In this document: one piece after another, positions 1-5,867 of the stretch
How positions within the stretch are numbered: the first letter of the stretch is position 1
Layout: each line of letters opens with the position of its first letter
Source: Spirochaetaceae bacterium
GTDB taxonomy: Bacteria > Spirochaetota > Spirochaetia > Sphaerochaetales > Sphaerochaetaceae
DNA length: 5,974 nucleotides
Direction: 5' to 3'
Assembly (NCBI GenBank): GCA_016649775.1
Contig: JAENWY010000142.1
Coordinates: 1 to 5,974, forward strand
Program-made: the position numbers and the translations under genes
The notes under the pieces: generated by a model
Databases searched by the model: none
Told to the model about the DNA's origin: nothing
What the model saw: only the letters and a program-made list of their open reading frames with translations

Positions 1-19
1 CCAACTTGACAATTCAATA

Positions 20-49
20 GTTTACAAAATACTTAAGTGAGAATAAACT
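20..49 (+). promoter_or_regulatory. Candidate sigma-70 promoter for the histidine kinase gene
   Basis: A -35-like TTTACA (21-26) is followed after 17 bases by a -10-like TAAACT (44-49). The match is 5 of 6 and 4 of 6 to the consensus. Transcription from it would give a 5' leader of about 85 bases. A perfect TTGACA lies at 6-11, but no acceptable -10 box lies 16-18 bases after it. The region is so AT-rich that chance matches are likely, so this is a weak call. Confidence 0.3.
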
Positions 50-139
50 AACAACATTATTTTTTCTTATATTCTACTAAATAATAATACTAAGAGTACA
101 AACTTATATCTCAAAAGAACAACTGCAAAAGGATGTATA

Positions 140-2380
140 ATGAATAGTCAAATCTTAAAGAAAACAAAATCCCTAATTTTCAACAAACTATCTTTATTGT
201 TTCTCTTATTAATGGTATTTCTTTCCTTTTTACTTATTAGTATGTTTCACCAGTATGAAAAGCTTACATTATCAAATGTAACAGAACCTCTTACTCTTCT
301 TACTCAAAATGCCTCAATATCATTAAAAAATGAAATACTACAAAGTGCTCAAGGACTCCAGTTCTTTGTTGATACAATAGACTTTAATAATGCACTTAAC
401 GAATACAGAAATGAAAGAAAAGGATGGAATCTTAACAGACTCACTCTTTCATACTCTGTTTTCTATTCTCAGGTACTAGAAAATCTAATAATAAAAGATG
501 GACCTGAAGGAAATGTTATTTGGAAACTTAAACAAAATGAATACACAAAAATTGGTGAGATTTCAGGAGATAGAATTTACCAATATAGCCTATGGCATAA
601 GACAACTAATCCAAGTAGAACCTATATTTCCATTACAGTACAAAATGCCACTGGAGAATATATAACTGAGTTTCTGGATTTACAATTAATCTTTAATAGA
701 AACCTACTTCCCATTGAAAGTGGAAAGAATGTTTCTTTCACAGTTCTTAATCAAGATAAATTAGTTCTTATGGATAGAAATAGTGAAAATATTGGAATAA
801 ACAAACTCGACCATCTTAAAGAGCAATACAAGTATAAGGACCTCAATTTCCATGACGAGGAGGAACTTTGGAGAGAAATCGAAAATAACCATTCAGGAGA
901 TATGGTAATACATTCTTACTGGTGGGATACTTTACCACTTAAAAACGCTACTAAAATAGTAGCGTACCATAAAATTATAGTTGATAAAGGTTTCTTTGTA
1001 TTTGAAGTGACAAAAGACTATAGCGCAGTAGCGAAACAGCTAGCTTATGGTTCGGCAAGACTCTTTTTAGCATGTCTACTTTTATTATTTGTACTTAGCT
1101 TCTCTTTTTTTAGTATATATCGTAACAAACTAAAAGAAGCAGCAATAATTAAGGAAAATAAGTACCTCAATGAAATAAACAAGACTCTACAGTCACTCCA
1201 TGACAATGAAAAGGCCATGTTCCATCAGCAAAGACTTCAAATTATTGGAACAATGACTAATGGCATTAACCATGAACTTAATAACATGTTAACTCCAATA
1301 CTTGGTTATTCATCTCTTATGGAAGACGAAATGAAAAAAGATGCTGAAGGGGAAAAGAGTAAATACATGGACGAAGTTCATGAAATACTTCTAGCCTCAA
1401 TGAAGGCAAGAGATATAATTCAACAGATTTCTTATCTTGGAAAGCAAAACATTGAAACAATATACCACTATCAGAATGCATATTCTCTACTCATAGGTGC
1501 TAAGAAGATGATGACAAACTTAATTCCAAGTAACATAATCCTCACTTTCTCAATTCTAGATAAAGATAGTGGTTTCTACTGTAATACAACTCAGATTAAT
1601 CAAGTACTATTAAACATTGTACTCAATGCGATAGCCTCTATAGACTCTAATAAACGGGGAACTATTGAAATTATCTATACAAAAAGTTTTAGAGATAACC
1701 TCTCCTATGGCTGTATAAGTATAATTGACAATGGTTGTGGTATGGACACTCATGTAAAGGAGCAAATTTTTACACCTTTTTTTACAACCAAGAAAGCTAG
1801 TGACGGATCTGGTTTAGGTCTTGCAATTGCAAGTCAAATTATTAGTTCTCATAAGGGCCTTATTAAAGTTGACTCTAAGGTTTCAAAGGGTACTACATTT
1901 ACAATTCTACTACCATTAGCTAAAGACACTAAAGATAGTAAAATAAAAAAACAGTTAAACACCAAAGGATTAATATCGAGTATGACTACTATTTTACTTG
2001 TAGATGAAAATGCAAAGGTTAGAAAGGTTCTTGAAAAGGGTCTTAGGCACTTCGGAATGAATGTTTTAACAGCTTGTGATTTAAAAACTGCAATAGATCT
2101 CTTCAGAGTCAATAATGTATCTGCAATTGTTTGTGGAGATCCTATTGGAAAAGATTCTGGAATTAACCTTTCGGTTATGACACGTCAAATTGCTCCAACA
2201 TGCCCTTCAATTATTTTAACAGCATTCCTTCGCAAAGAAGTAATTGAAGCTAAACAAACAGGATTAATCTCAACTTATCTCGTAAAGCCTGTAACATTTG
2301 ATGAGTTAATAGAAGTGATATTAGAGAATCTAAGAAAAAGTAAAAATGAAACACTCAAGAGCACAGAAATTCATAAATAA
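140..2380 (+). CDS. Hybrid sensor histidine kinase with Cache-like periplasmic sensor and C-terminal receiver domain
   Basis: This 746-residue inner-membrane kinase probably senses an extracytoplasmic ligand and autophosphorylates on histidine. Membrane segments lie at about 13-36 and 306-327 and bracket a periplasmic region of some 270 residues. Its strand-turn-strand pattern near 198-220 and 'VAYHKIIVDKGFFVFEV' before the second segment resemble Cache sensors. A charged helical linker (328-365) leads to the H-box 'GINHELNN' with phospho-His378. The ATPase domain has its N-box at N492/N496, G1 'DNGCGM' (530-535), 'FTPFFTTK' (544-551) and G2 'GSGLGLAI' (556-563), so the kinase looks intact. 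The receiver (about 616-733) keeps D622/E623, T694 and K716, but its phosphoacceptor site is atypical: D667 fits only with a one-residue shift. The start is supported by AAAAGGA six bases upstream. There is no Hpt or DNA-binding domain, so a separate partner is needed. The adjacent TTT operon suggests carboxylate sensing, which is an inference. Confidence 0.93.
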   Translation: MNSQILKKTKSLIFNKLSLLFLLLMVFLSFLLISMFHQYEKLTLSNVTEPLTLLTQNASISLKNEILQSAQGLQFFVDTIDFNNALNEYRNERKGWNLNRLTLSYSVFYSQVLENLIIKDGPEGNVIWKLKQNEYTKIGEISGDRIYQYSLWHKTTNPSRTYISITVQNATGEYITEFLDLQLIFNRNLLPIESGKNVSFTVLNQDKLVLMDRNSENIGINKLDHLKEQYKYKDLNFHDEEELWREIENNHSGDMVIHSYWWDTLPLKNATKIVAYHKIIVDKGFFVFEVTKDYSAVAKQLAYGSARLFLACLLLLFVLSFSFFSIYRNKLKEAAIIKENKYLNEINKTLQSLHDNEKAMFHQQRLQIIGTMTNGINHELNNMLTPILGYSSLMEDEMKKDAEGEKSKYMDEVHEILLASMKARDIIQQISYLGKQNIETIYHYQNAYSLLIGAKKMMTNLIPSNIILTFSILDKDSGFYCNTTQINQVLLNIVLNAIASIDSNKRGTIEIIYTKSFRDNLSYGCISIIDNGCGMDTHVKEQIFTPFFTTKKASDGSGLGLAIASQIISSHKGLIKVDSKVSKGTTFTILLPLAKDTKDSKIKKQLNTKGLISSMTTILLVDENAKVRKVLEKGLRHFGMNVLTACDLKTAIDLFRVNNVSAIVCGDPIGKDSGINLSVMTRQIAPTCPSIILTAFLRKEVIEAKQTGLISTYLVKPVTFDELIEVILENLRKSKNETLKSTEIHK
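945..965. repeat. Perfect 9-bp inverted repeat inside the kinase gene
   Basis: ACGCTACTA (945-953) and TAGTAGCGT (957-965) are exact reverse complements separated by AAA. They lie in the part of the kinase gene encoding the end of the periplasmic sensor (about residues 269-276). The reading frame continues through it and no T-run follows, so it is not a Rho-independent terminator. It may simply be chance. Confidence 0.6.
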
Positions 2381-2443
2381 TAAATTTAAGAATAATTAAT
2401 TAAATGTATATTTTCAGTTTTTACCTCATAAATAAAGAAAGAT

Positions 2444-2459
2444 TTTAATTTAAATTAAA
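2444..2459. repeat. 16-bp AT-only perfect palindrome
   Basis: TTTAATTTAAATTAAA reads the same on both strands. It lies 63 bases after the kinase stop codon, in very AT-rich surroundings. As RNA it would be a weak stem with no G-C pairs, so it is a poor terminator. A perfect 16-bp palindrome made only of A and T is not very improbable here. Binding by a regulator or nucleoid protein is possible but unsupported. Confidence 0.45.
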
Positions 2460-2485
2460 CCTTATTTATATATAAAATAATTACC

Positions 2486-2507
2486 TAACGCTTATAACAT
2501 GTCGTTA
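2486..2507. promoter_or_regulatory. Candidate operator: TAACG-N12-CGTTA inverted repeat
   Basis: TAACG (2486-2490) and CGTTA (2503-2507) form a 22-bp symmetric element of about two helical turns. It ends four bases before the -35 box of the candidate tctC promoter, so its centre would lie near -50 from the predicted transcription start. That position suits an activator such as a phosphorylated response regulator. The half-sites stand out because they carry CG in an otherwise nearly pure A/T stretch. The arms are only 5 bp, so chance remains possible. Confidence 0.35.
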
Positions 2508-2511
2508 ATTG

Positions 2512-2540
2512 TTTACATACTCTAATTTTATCTACATAAT
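2512..2540 (+). promoter_or_regulatory. Candidate sigma-70 promoter of the tctCBA operon
   Basis: TTTACA (2512-2517) and CATAAT (2535-2540) each match 5 of 6 consensus bases and are separated by the optimal 17 bases. The predicted start near 2547 gives a 5' leader of about 160 bases before tctC. A second -10-like TATACT (2571-2576) has no good -35 partner. This is the best promoter candidate in the gap. Confidence 0.45.
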
Positions 2541-2659
2541 TTCTTTAATAACTTAATATTGATTTTCCACTATACTATTTGTATTAACTAATTATTAAGA
2601 AATTTTAAGAATTCCATTAATAACATATTAAGATTTAACACTCTACAATACAAATAAGA

Positions 2660-2677
2660 ATTCGGTTAAACCCGAAT
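2660..2677 (+). promoter_or_regulatory. Small hairpin in the tctC 5' leader
   Basis: ATTCGG (2660-2665) and CCGAAT (2672-2677) can pair as a 6-bp stem around the loop TTAAAC. It ends 19 bases before the GGAG ribosome binding site and does not cover it. A T5 run at 2685-2689 follows after seven bases, too far for a typical terminator. It could instead be a DNA operator, a leader-stabilising structure or chance. Confidence 0.4.
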
Positions 2678-2696
2678 GAGAAAATTTTTACAAAAT

Positions 2697-2700
2697 GGAG
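2697..2700 (+). promoter_or_regulatory. Ribosome binding site that sets the tctC start
   Basis: GGAG lies six bases before the ATG at 2707. An in-frame ATG at 2695 overlaps this site and has no site of its own upstream. The start at 2707 also gives a signal peptide beginning MKKT, so it is preferred. Confidence 0.8.
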
Positions 2701-2706
2701 AAAATT

Positions 2707-3711
2707 ATGAAAAAAACTTTCCTTACACTATTAATGATAACATTAATGGTTCCAACCGTTCTATTCGCTAATGGTAGCGATGAACAGCAAAATGGTGATG
2801 TGAAGTACCCAAAAGGTAACTTTGATATGGTAGCTCCTTCAGGTGCTGGTGGTGGATGGGATTTAACCATGAGAACCGTAGCTAAGACACTAGGTGACAC
2901 TGGTTTAGTATCAGTATCAATGCCAGTTCGTAACGCTCCTGGAGCTGGTGGTGCAGTTCATCTTGGAACTCTTCAAGCAAAAAAAGGTGATGCTAAAACT
3001 ATCACAGTTTATTCTCCACCAATTATTTTCTTTAATCTTAACGGTACAAGTAAATACGGTTTCAGAGATGCTACTCCTTTAGCACGTTTAATAGCAGACT
3101 ATGCAGCTTTTGTTGTTAATGCAGATTCTCCTTACAATTCAATTCAAGATGTAATGGATGCACTAAAGAAAGACCCTAAATCTGTTAAAATCGGTGGTAC
3201 TTCTTCAGTAGGTTCTATGGATCATGTACAGTTCTTAATCGTAGCTAAAGCTGCAGGTGTTAAAAACTTAGATAAGATTGACTATATAGCATTCGATGAT
3301 GATGGTGCTACACAAGTTCTTGGTGGACATATTGACCTATTCTCAACAAGTCTTGCAGATGTTATGGGTCTAGTTCAAAGTGGTGATCTTAAGTGTTTAG
3401 CTCAAACAGCTGATCACAGAATCGGAGAAGGATTACAACATGAAATTCCTACATGCCAAGAAGAAGGAATTGATGTAACATTCGCTAACTGGAGAGGTTT
3501 ATTTGGTGCCCCTGATATGCCAGAATATGCAGTAAGCTACTGGAGAGAAAAACTTGCAGCAATGACAAAAACTGACGAATGGAAGACCTATGAAAAGAAA
3601 TATGGTTGGGATGATGCATACCTTGATGCTCCTGAATTCACTACATTCCTAGAAAAAACAGAAATCTCTTATAAAGATATTCTAGCAGACATTGGAATGC
3701 TCAAAAAATAA
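2707..3711 (+). CDS. tctC: TctC: periplasmic substrate-binding protein of a tripartite tricarboxylate transporter
   Basis: This 334-residue protein captures an organic acid in the periplasm and passes it to the TctA/TctB carrier. Residues 1-21 form a signal peptide: KK, a hydrophobic core, then probable cleavage after 'VLFA' before NGS. There is no lipobox cysteine, so the mature protein should be soluble. Family landmarks are the glycine-rich ligand loop 'VAPSGAGGGWD' (42-52), 'APGAGGA' (78-84), 'GGTSSVGSMDH' (163-173), 'GGHIDLFSTSLADV' (206-219) and 'NWRGLFGAPDMP' (261-272). Length is normal for the family. The GGGWD form differs from the 'PPGGGTD' type of many proteobacterial Bug proteins and may mark a different ligand class. 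The start at 2707 is chosen over 2695 because of the GGAG placement. It is first in the operon, followed by a stem-loop that probably helps make more of it than of the membrane subunits. The substrate is unknown. Confidence 0.94.
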   Translation: MKKTFLTLLMITLMVPTVLFANGSDEQQNGDVKYPKGNFDMVAPSGAGGGWDLTMRTVAKTLGDTGLVSVSMPVRNAPGAGGAVHLGTLQAKKGDAKTITVYSPPIIFFNLNGTSKYGFRDATPLARLIADYAAFVVNADSPYNSIQDVMDALKKDPKSVKIGGTSSVGSMDHVQFLIVAKAAGVKNLDKIDYIAFDDDGATQVLGGHIDLFSTSLADVMGLVQSGDLKCLAQTADHRIGEGLQHEIPTCQEEGIDVTFANWRGLFGAPDMPEYAVSYWREKLAAMTKTDEWKTYEKKYGWDDAYLDAPEFTTFLEKTEISYKDILADIGMLKK

Positions 3712-3722
3712 TTTAAACCCTA

Positions 3723-3749
3723 AGTTCTGCTCTGATAAAGAGCAGAACT
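3723..3749 (+). ncRNA. Intercistronic 11-bp stem-loop between tctC and tctB
   Basis: AGTTCTGCTCT (3723-3733) and AGAGCAGAACT (3739-3749) pair perfectly around a GATAA loop. The structure begins 11 bases after the tctC stop and ends five bases before the tctB ribosome binding site. No T-run follows (ATATAAAGGAG), so full termination is unlikely. Such structures between a binding-protein gene and its membrane-subunit genes, as at malE-malF, protect the upstream mRNA from 3' exonucleases and raise binding-protein output. That role is inferred. It is a cis-acting mRNA element and not a separate RNA gene. Confidence 0.8.
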
Positions 3750-3754
3750 ATATA

Positions 3755-3760
3755 AAGGAG
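3755..3760 (+). promoter_or_regulatory. Ribosome binding site that sets the tctB start
   Basis: AAGGAG lies six bases before the ATG at 3767. The same frame is open further upstream to an ATG at 3692 inside tctC, but that extension would be translated from the hairpin, is hydrophilic and has no binding site. The start at 3767 is therefore preferred. Confidence 0.88.
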
Positions 3761-3766
3761 TCAGCA

Positions 3767-4237
3767 ATGACATTCTCACTAATTATGTCCATGTTAGTAA
3801 CCCTTTTGGGCATAACATACACAATCGCAACCTTCAACCTTCCAGCGGCAGCCCTTGGTATTCCTTATGAGCCAAAGGTTTTTCCTGGGGTACTTGGTAT
3901 TTCACTTATTATTTTAGGTACTTTTTTAGTCTTAGAAGAATACAAGAAAAGTAAGACTCCTGAAGCAAAAAGCAAAGGTTCTGGAATTACCTTCAACAAA
4001 AATGCGAAAGAAATATTAACTACAATATTTAATGTTCTTATATATACCATTTTATTCAATAGAATTGGTTACATATTTTCTACAATTATCTTCCTTGAAA
4101 TCCAACTCTGGATTTTCAGTGGAAAAGCAGCTATTAAGCGTTCCACTATAGTAGCAATTAGTTTTTCACTAATTTGTTACTTTTTATTCACATCGCTTGG
4201 TATATACCTTCCGGTTTCACCGTTAGAGTTCATTTAA
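3767..4237 (+). CDS. tctB: TctB: small membrane subunit of the tripartite tricarboxylate transporter
   Basis: This 156-residue hydrophobic protein is the small integral-membrane component that works with TctA. Hydrophobic segments lie at about 4-23, 40-57, 84-97, 101-117 and 127-147. The third and fourth may be one broken helix or two, giving the four to five spans usual for this poorly conserved family. Typical features are 'PKVFPGVLGISLIILG' (36-51) in the second segment, a charged loop at 58-82, 'GYIFSTIIFLE' (101-111), and the C-terminal 'LGIYLPVSPLEF'. Length is normal. It lies between tctC and tctA, 15 bases upstream of tctA, whose ribosome binding site overlaps its stop region. On its own the sequence is only weakly diagnostic; position in the operon makes the assignment secure. 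Its precise mechanistic role is unclear across the family. Confidence 0.9.
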   Translation: MTFSLIMSMLVTLLGITYTIATFNLPAAALGIPYEPKVFPGVLGISLIILGTFLVLEEYKKSKTPEAKSKGSGITFNKNAKEILTTIFNVLIYTILFNRIGYIFSTIIFLEIQLWIFSGKAAIKRSTIVAISFSLICYFLFTSLGIYLPVSPLEFI

Positions 4238-4252
4238 AAAGGATTAAACATT

Positions 4253-5749
4253 ATGGATAGTATAAACTTACTTCTTCAAGGCTTCTCTGTAGCTGGACAA
4301 CCTATGAACATCCTTTGGGTAACCATAGGCGGTGTACTAGGAACAATTATTGGAATGCTTCCTGGTCTTGGACCTGCAACAGGTGTTGCAGTATTACTCC
4401 CATTAACATTTACAATGGGACCTGTAGCATCTCTAATTACCATGTGTGGTGTTTATTATGGTGCTATGTACGGTGGGTCTCGTGCCTCAATTTTGATTAA
4501 CACACCTGGAGATGGAGCAGCTATTGCCGCATCTTTTGATGGTTACCCAATGGCACAATCAGGAAGAGCAGAAGCTGCACTTGCAATTAGCGCTATAGCC
4601 TCCTTTGTTGGTGGTACGGTTGCTACCATATTTATTACATTTATAGCTGTTCCTGTTGCACATTTTGCAATTAAATTTGGACCAGCAGAATATTTCCTCC
4701 TATACCTCTTTGCATTAATTGCAACGGCCAGTATGTCGGAAGGGAGTAAAATTAAAGGATTTATATCGATGATTCTGGGGTTGATGATTGCAACAATTGG
4801 AATAGACCCGCAATCAGGAATACAACGTTTCACTGGGGGGCTACTTGAACTCCAGGGAGGAATAGACTTCTTGATTGTAATAATCGCAATCTTTGCTTTG
4901 GGTGAAGTTCTTAAAAGTTTTAAGAACATCGACGAAGGAAAGAAAAAGATACAAAAGAAGTTTGGACGTATCTGGATTAGTAAAGAAGATTGGAAACGTT
5001 GTTGGAAACCAATTCTTAGAAGTTCTCCTTTAGGATTCTTTGTAGGAGTACTTCCTGGTGCTGGTGGTACAATTGCATCTCTTATGAGTTATAACAATGA
5101 AAAATCTTTCTCCAAGTATCCTGAAGAATTTGGACATGGTGCAATTGAAGGTGTTGCCGCACCTGAAGCCGCTAACAATGCAGCTTCTGTTGGTGCTTTA
5201 ATTCCTATGCTTGCTCTTGGTGTTCCAGGTTCCGGAACTACAGCAGTTATGATGGGTGCACTTTTAATGTTAGGAATCCAACCAGGTCCTACATTATTCC
5301 AACAACAGTCTGATATTGTATGGCCTTTGATTGCAAGTATGTTCATTGGTAATGTTATCCTTGCTTTCTTAAATATTCCATTTGCTGGTTTACTTGTAAG
5401 AGTTCTTTCAGTTCCACCAAAGGTTTTATATCCTATAGTTCTTGGACTAACATTCATTGGTGCCTATGCAATAAGCTTCTCAAGTTCAAGCTTCTATATG
5501 CTACTAATCTTTGGTCTAGTTGGATACTTTTTAACAAAAGCTAAATTCCCAGTATCACCGCTGGTTCTGGCGTGCATAGTGGGAAATAGTATGGAGCAGA
5601 GTTTTAGAAGAGCATTTAAGATTAACAATGGTGATCTTCATATATTTATAAGTAGTCCAATTTGTAAAATAATGATTATTCTGACTATCGGAGCTATTCT
5701 ACTTCCTGTTGTTCAGACAAAACTTAAACAGCATAAGGCTTCTAGATAA
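4253..5749 (+). CDS. tctA: TctA: large membrane permease subunit of the tripartite tricarboxylate transporter
   Basis: This 498-residue polytopic protein forms the transport path for the carboxylate, driven by an ion gradient. Hallmarks are 'GMLPGLGPATGVAVLLPL' (34-51), 'YYGAMYGGSRASILINTPG' (68-86), 'FDGYPMAQSGRA' (95-106), 'GVLPGAGGTIASLMSY' (265-280), 'GVAAPEAANNAA' (300-311) and 'LGVPGSGTTAVMMGAL' (322-337). The G-x-x-PGxG loop followed by a second PG motif occurs once in each half, the inverted-repeat-like duplication known in the family. About ten hydrophobic segments are visible, and a basic cytoplasmic-type loop lies at 221-256. Length is complete for TctA. The start is supported by AAGGA (4239-4243) nine bases upstream. 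It is the last gene of the operon, and terminator structures follow the stop codon directly. No disrupted motif is seen. Confidence 0.96.
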   Translation: MDSINLLLQGFSVAGQPMNILWVTIGGVLGTIIGMLPGLGPATGVAVLLPLTFTMGPVASLITMCGVYYGAMYGGSRASILINTPGDGAAIAASFDGYPMAQSGRAEAALAISAIASFVGGTVATIFITFIAVPVAHFAIKFGPAEYFLLYLFALIATASMSEGSKIKGFISMILGLMIATIGIDPQSGIQRFTGGLLELQGGIDFLIVIIAIFALGEVLKSFKNIDEGKKKIQKKFGRIWISKEDWKRCWKPILRSSPLGFFVGVLPGAGGTIASLMSYNNEKSFSKYPEEFGHGAIEGVAAPEAANNAASVGALIPMLALGVPGSGTTAVMMGALLMLGIQPGPTLFQQQSDIVWPLIASMFIGNVILAFLNIPFAGLLVRVLSVPPKVLYPIVLGLTFIGAYAISFSSSSFYMLLIFGLVGYFLTKAKFPVSPLVLACIVGNSMEQSFRRAFKINNGDLHIFISSPICKIMIILTIGAILLPVVQTKLKQHKASR

Positions 5750-5761
5750 ATAAGGATATTT

Positions 5762-5798
5762 AGCTAGTACTTAAACAACGAAATAGATACTAGCTTTT
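5762..5798 (+). terminator. Weak first hairpin after tctA
   Basis: AGCTAGTA (5762-5769) and TACTAGCT (5788-5795) form an 8-bp stem with an 18-base loop, followed by a short T-run (5795-5798). It begins 12 bases after the tctA stop. The long loop and short T-run suggest partial termination or mRNA 3'-end protection. Confidence 0.4.
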
Positions 5799-5819
5799 CT
5801 CCAAGGTCTATTTTTATTA

Positions 5820-5867
5820 GAACAAACCCTCTTTCAGAAATTTTCTGATTAGGGTTTGTTCCTTTTT
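5820..5867 (+). terminator. Rho-independent terminator of the tctCBA operon
   Basis: GAACAAACCCT (5820-5830) pairs with AGGGTTTGTTC (5851-5861) over 11 bp. The apical part adds TCAGA/TCTGA (5834-5838 with 5844-5848) above a small internal loop. A T5 run (5863-5867) follows after one base. On the minus strand the stem is followed by CTAATAAAAATAG, so it is not a good terminator in that direction. Confidence 0.85.

Larger units (their letters stand above)
2381..2706. other. Noncoding AT-rich region between the kinase gene and the TTT operon
   Basis: These 326 bases hold no convincing open reading frame with a ribosome binding site on either strand. No G+C-rich hairpin with a T-run follows the kinase stop, so read-through into the transporter genes is possible. 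The region contains an AT-only palindrome (2444-2459), an inverted repeat (2486-2507), a promoter candidate (2512-2540), a small hairpin (2660-2677) and the tctC ribosome binding site. Its length and content fit a dedicated control region for the transporter operon. Confidence 0.75.

Noticed and set aside
1849..2112. Minus-strand open frame opposite the kinase gene
   Set aside because: It lies fully inside a well-supported gene, has no ribosome binding site, and its protein shows no recognisable domain.
1982..2380. Separate translation of the receiver domain from the internal ATG at 1982
   Set aside because: The nearest purine-rich word (AAAGGA) is more than 10 bases away, and a linker joins the domains in frame without a break; a fused hybrid kinase explains the sequence.
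2381..2694. Sigma-54 promoter, riboswitch or small RNA in the long gap
   Set aside because: I found no TGGCAC-N5-TTGCA-like pair and no known riboswitch core; the only structures are short stems, too small to support an RNA gene.
2688..2900. Minus-strand open frame overlapping the start of tctC
   Set aside because: It overlaps the tctC signal peptide and ligand loop, which are clearly coding on the plus strand, and has no support of its own.
3692..3766. N-terminal extension of TctB starting inside tctC
   Set aside because: The extension is hydrophilic, encoded by the hairpin, and lacks a ribosome binding site, while the ATG at 3767 has an ideal AAGGAG.
3865..4059. Minus-strand open frame inside tctB
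   Set aside because: Shadow of a coding frame; no start signal and no family resemblance.
4315..4500. Second plus-strand frame inside the 5' part of tctA
   Set aside because: The Trp/Cys-rich translation is an out-of-frame reading of the conserved TctA motifs.
4543..5457. Two minus-strand open frames opposite tctA (4543-4929 and 5089-5457)
   Set aside because: Both are opposite highly conserved TctA sequence and their Pro/Ile-rich translations are typical antisense shadows.
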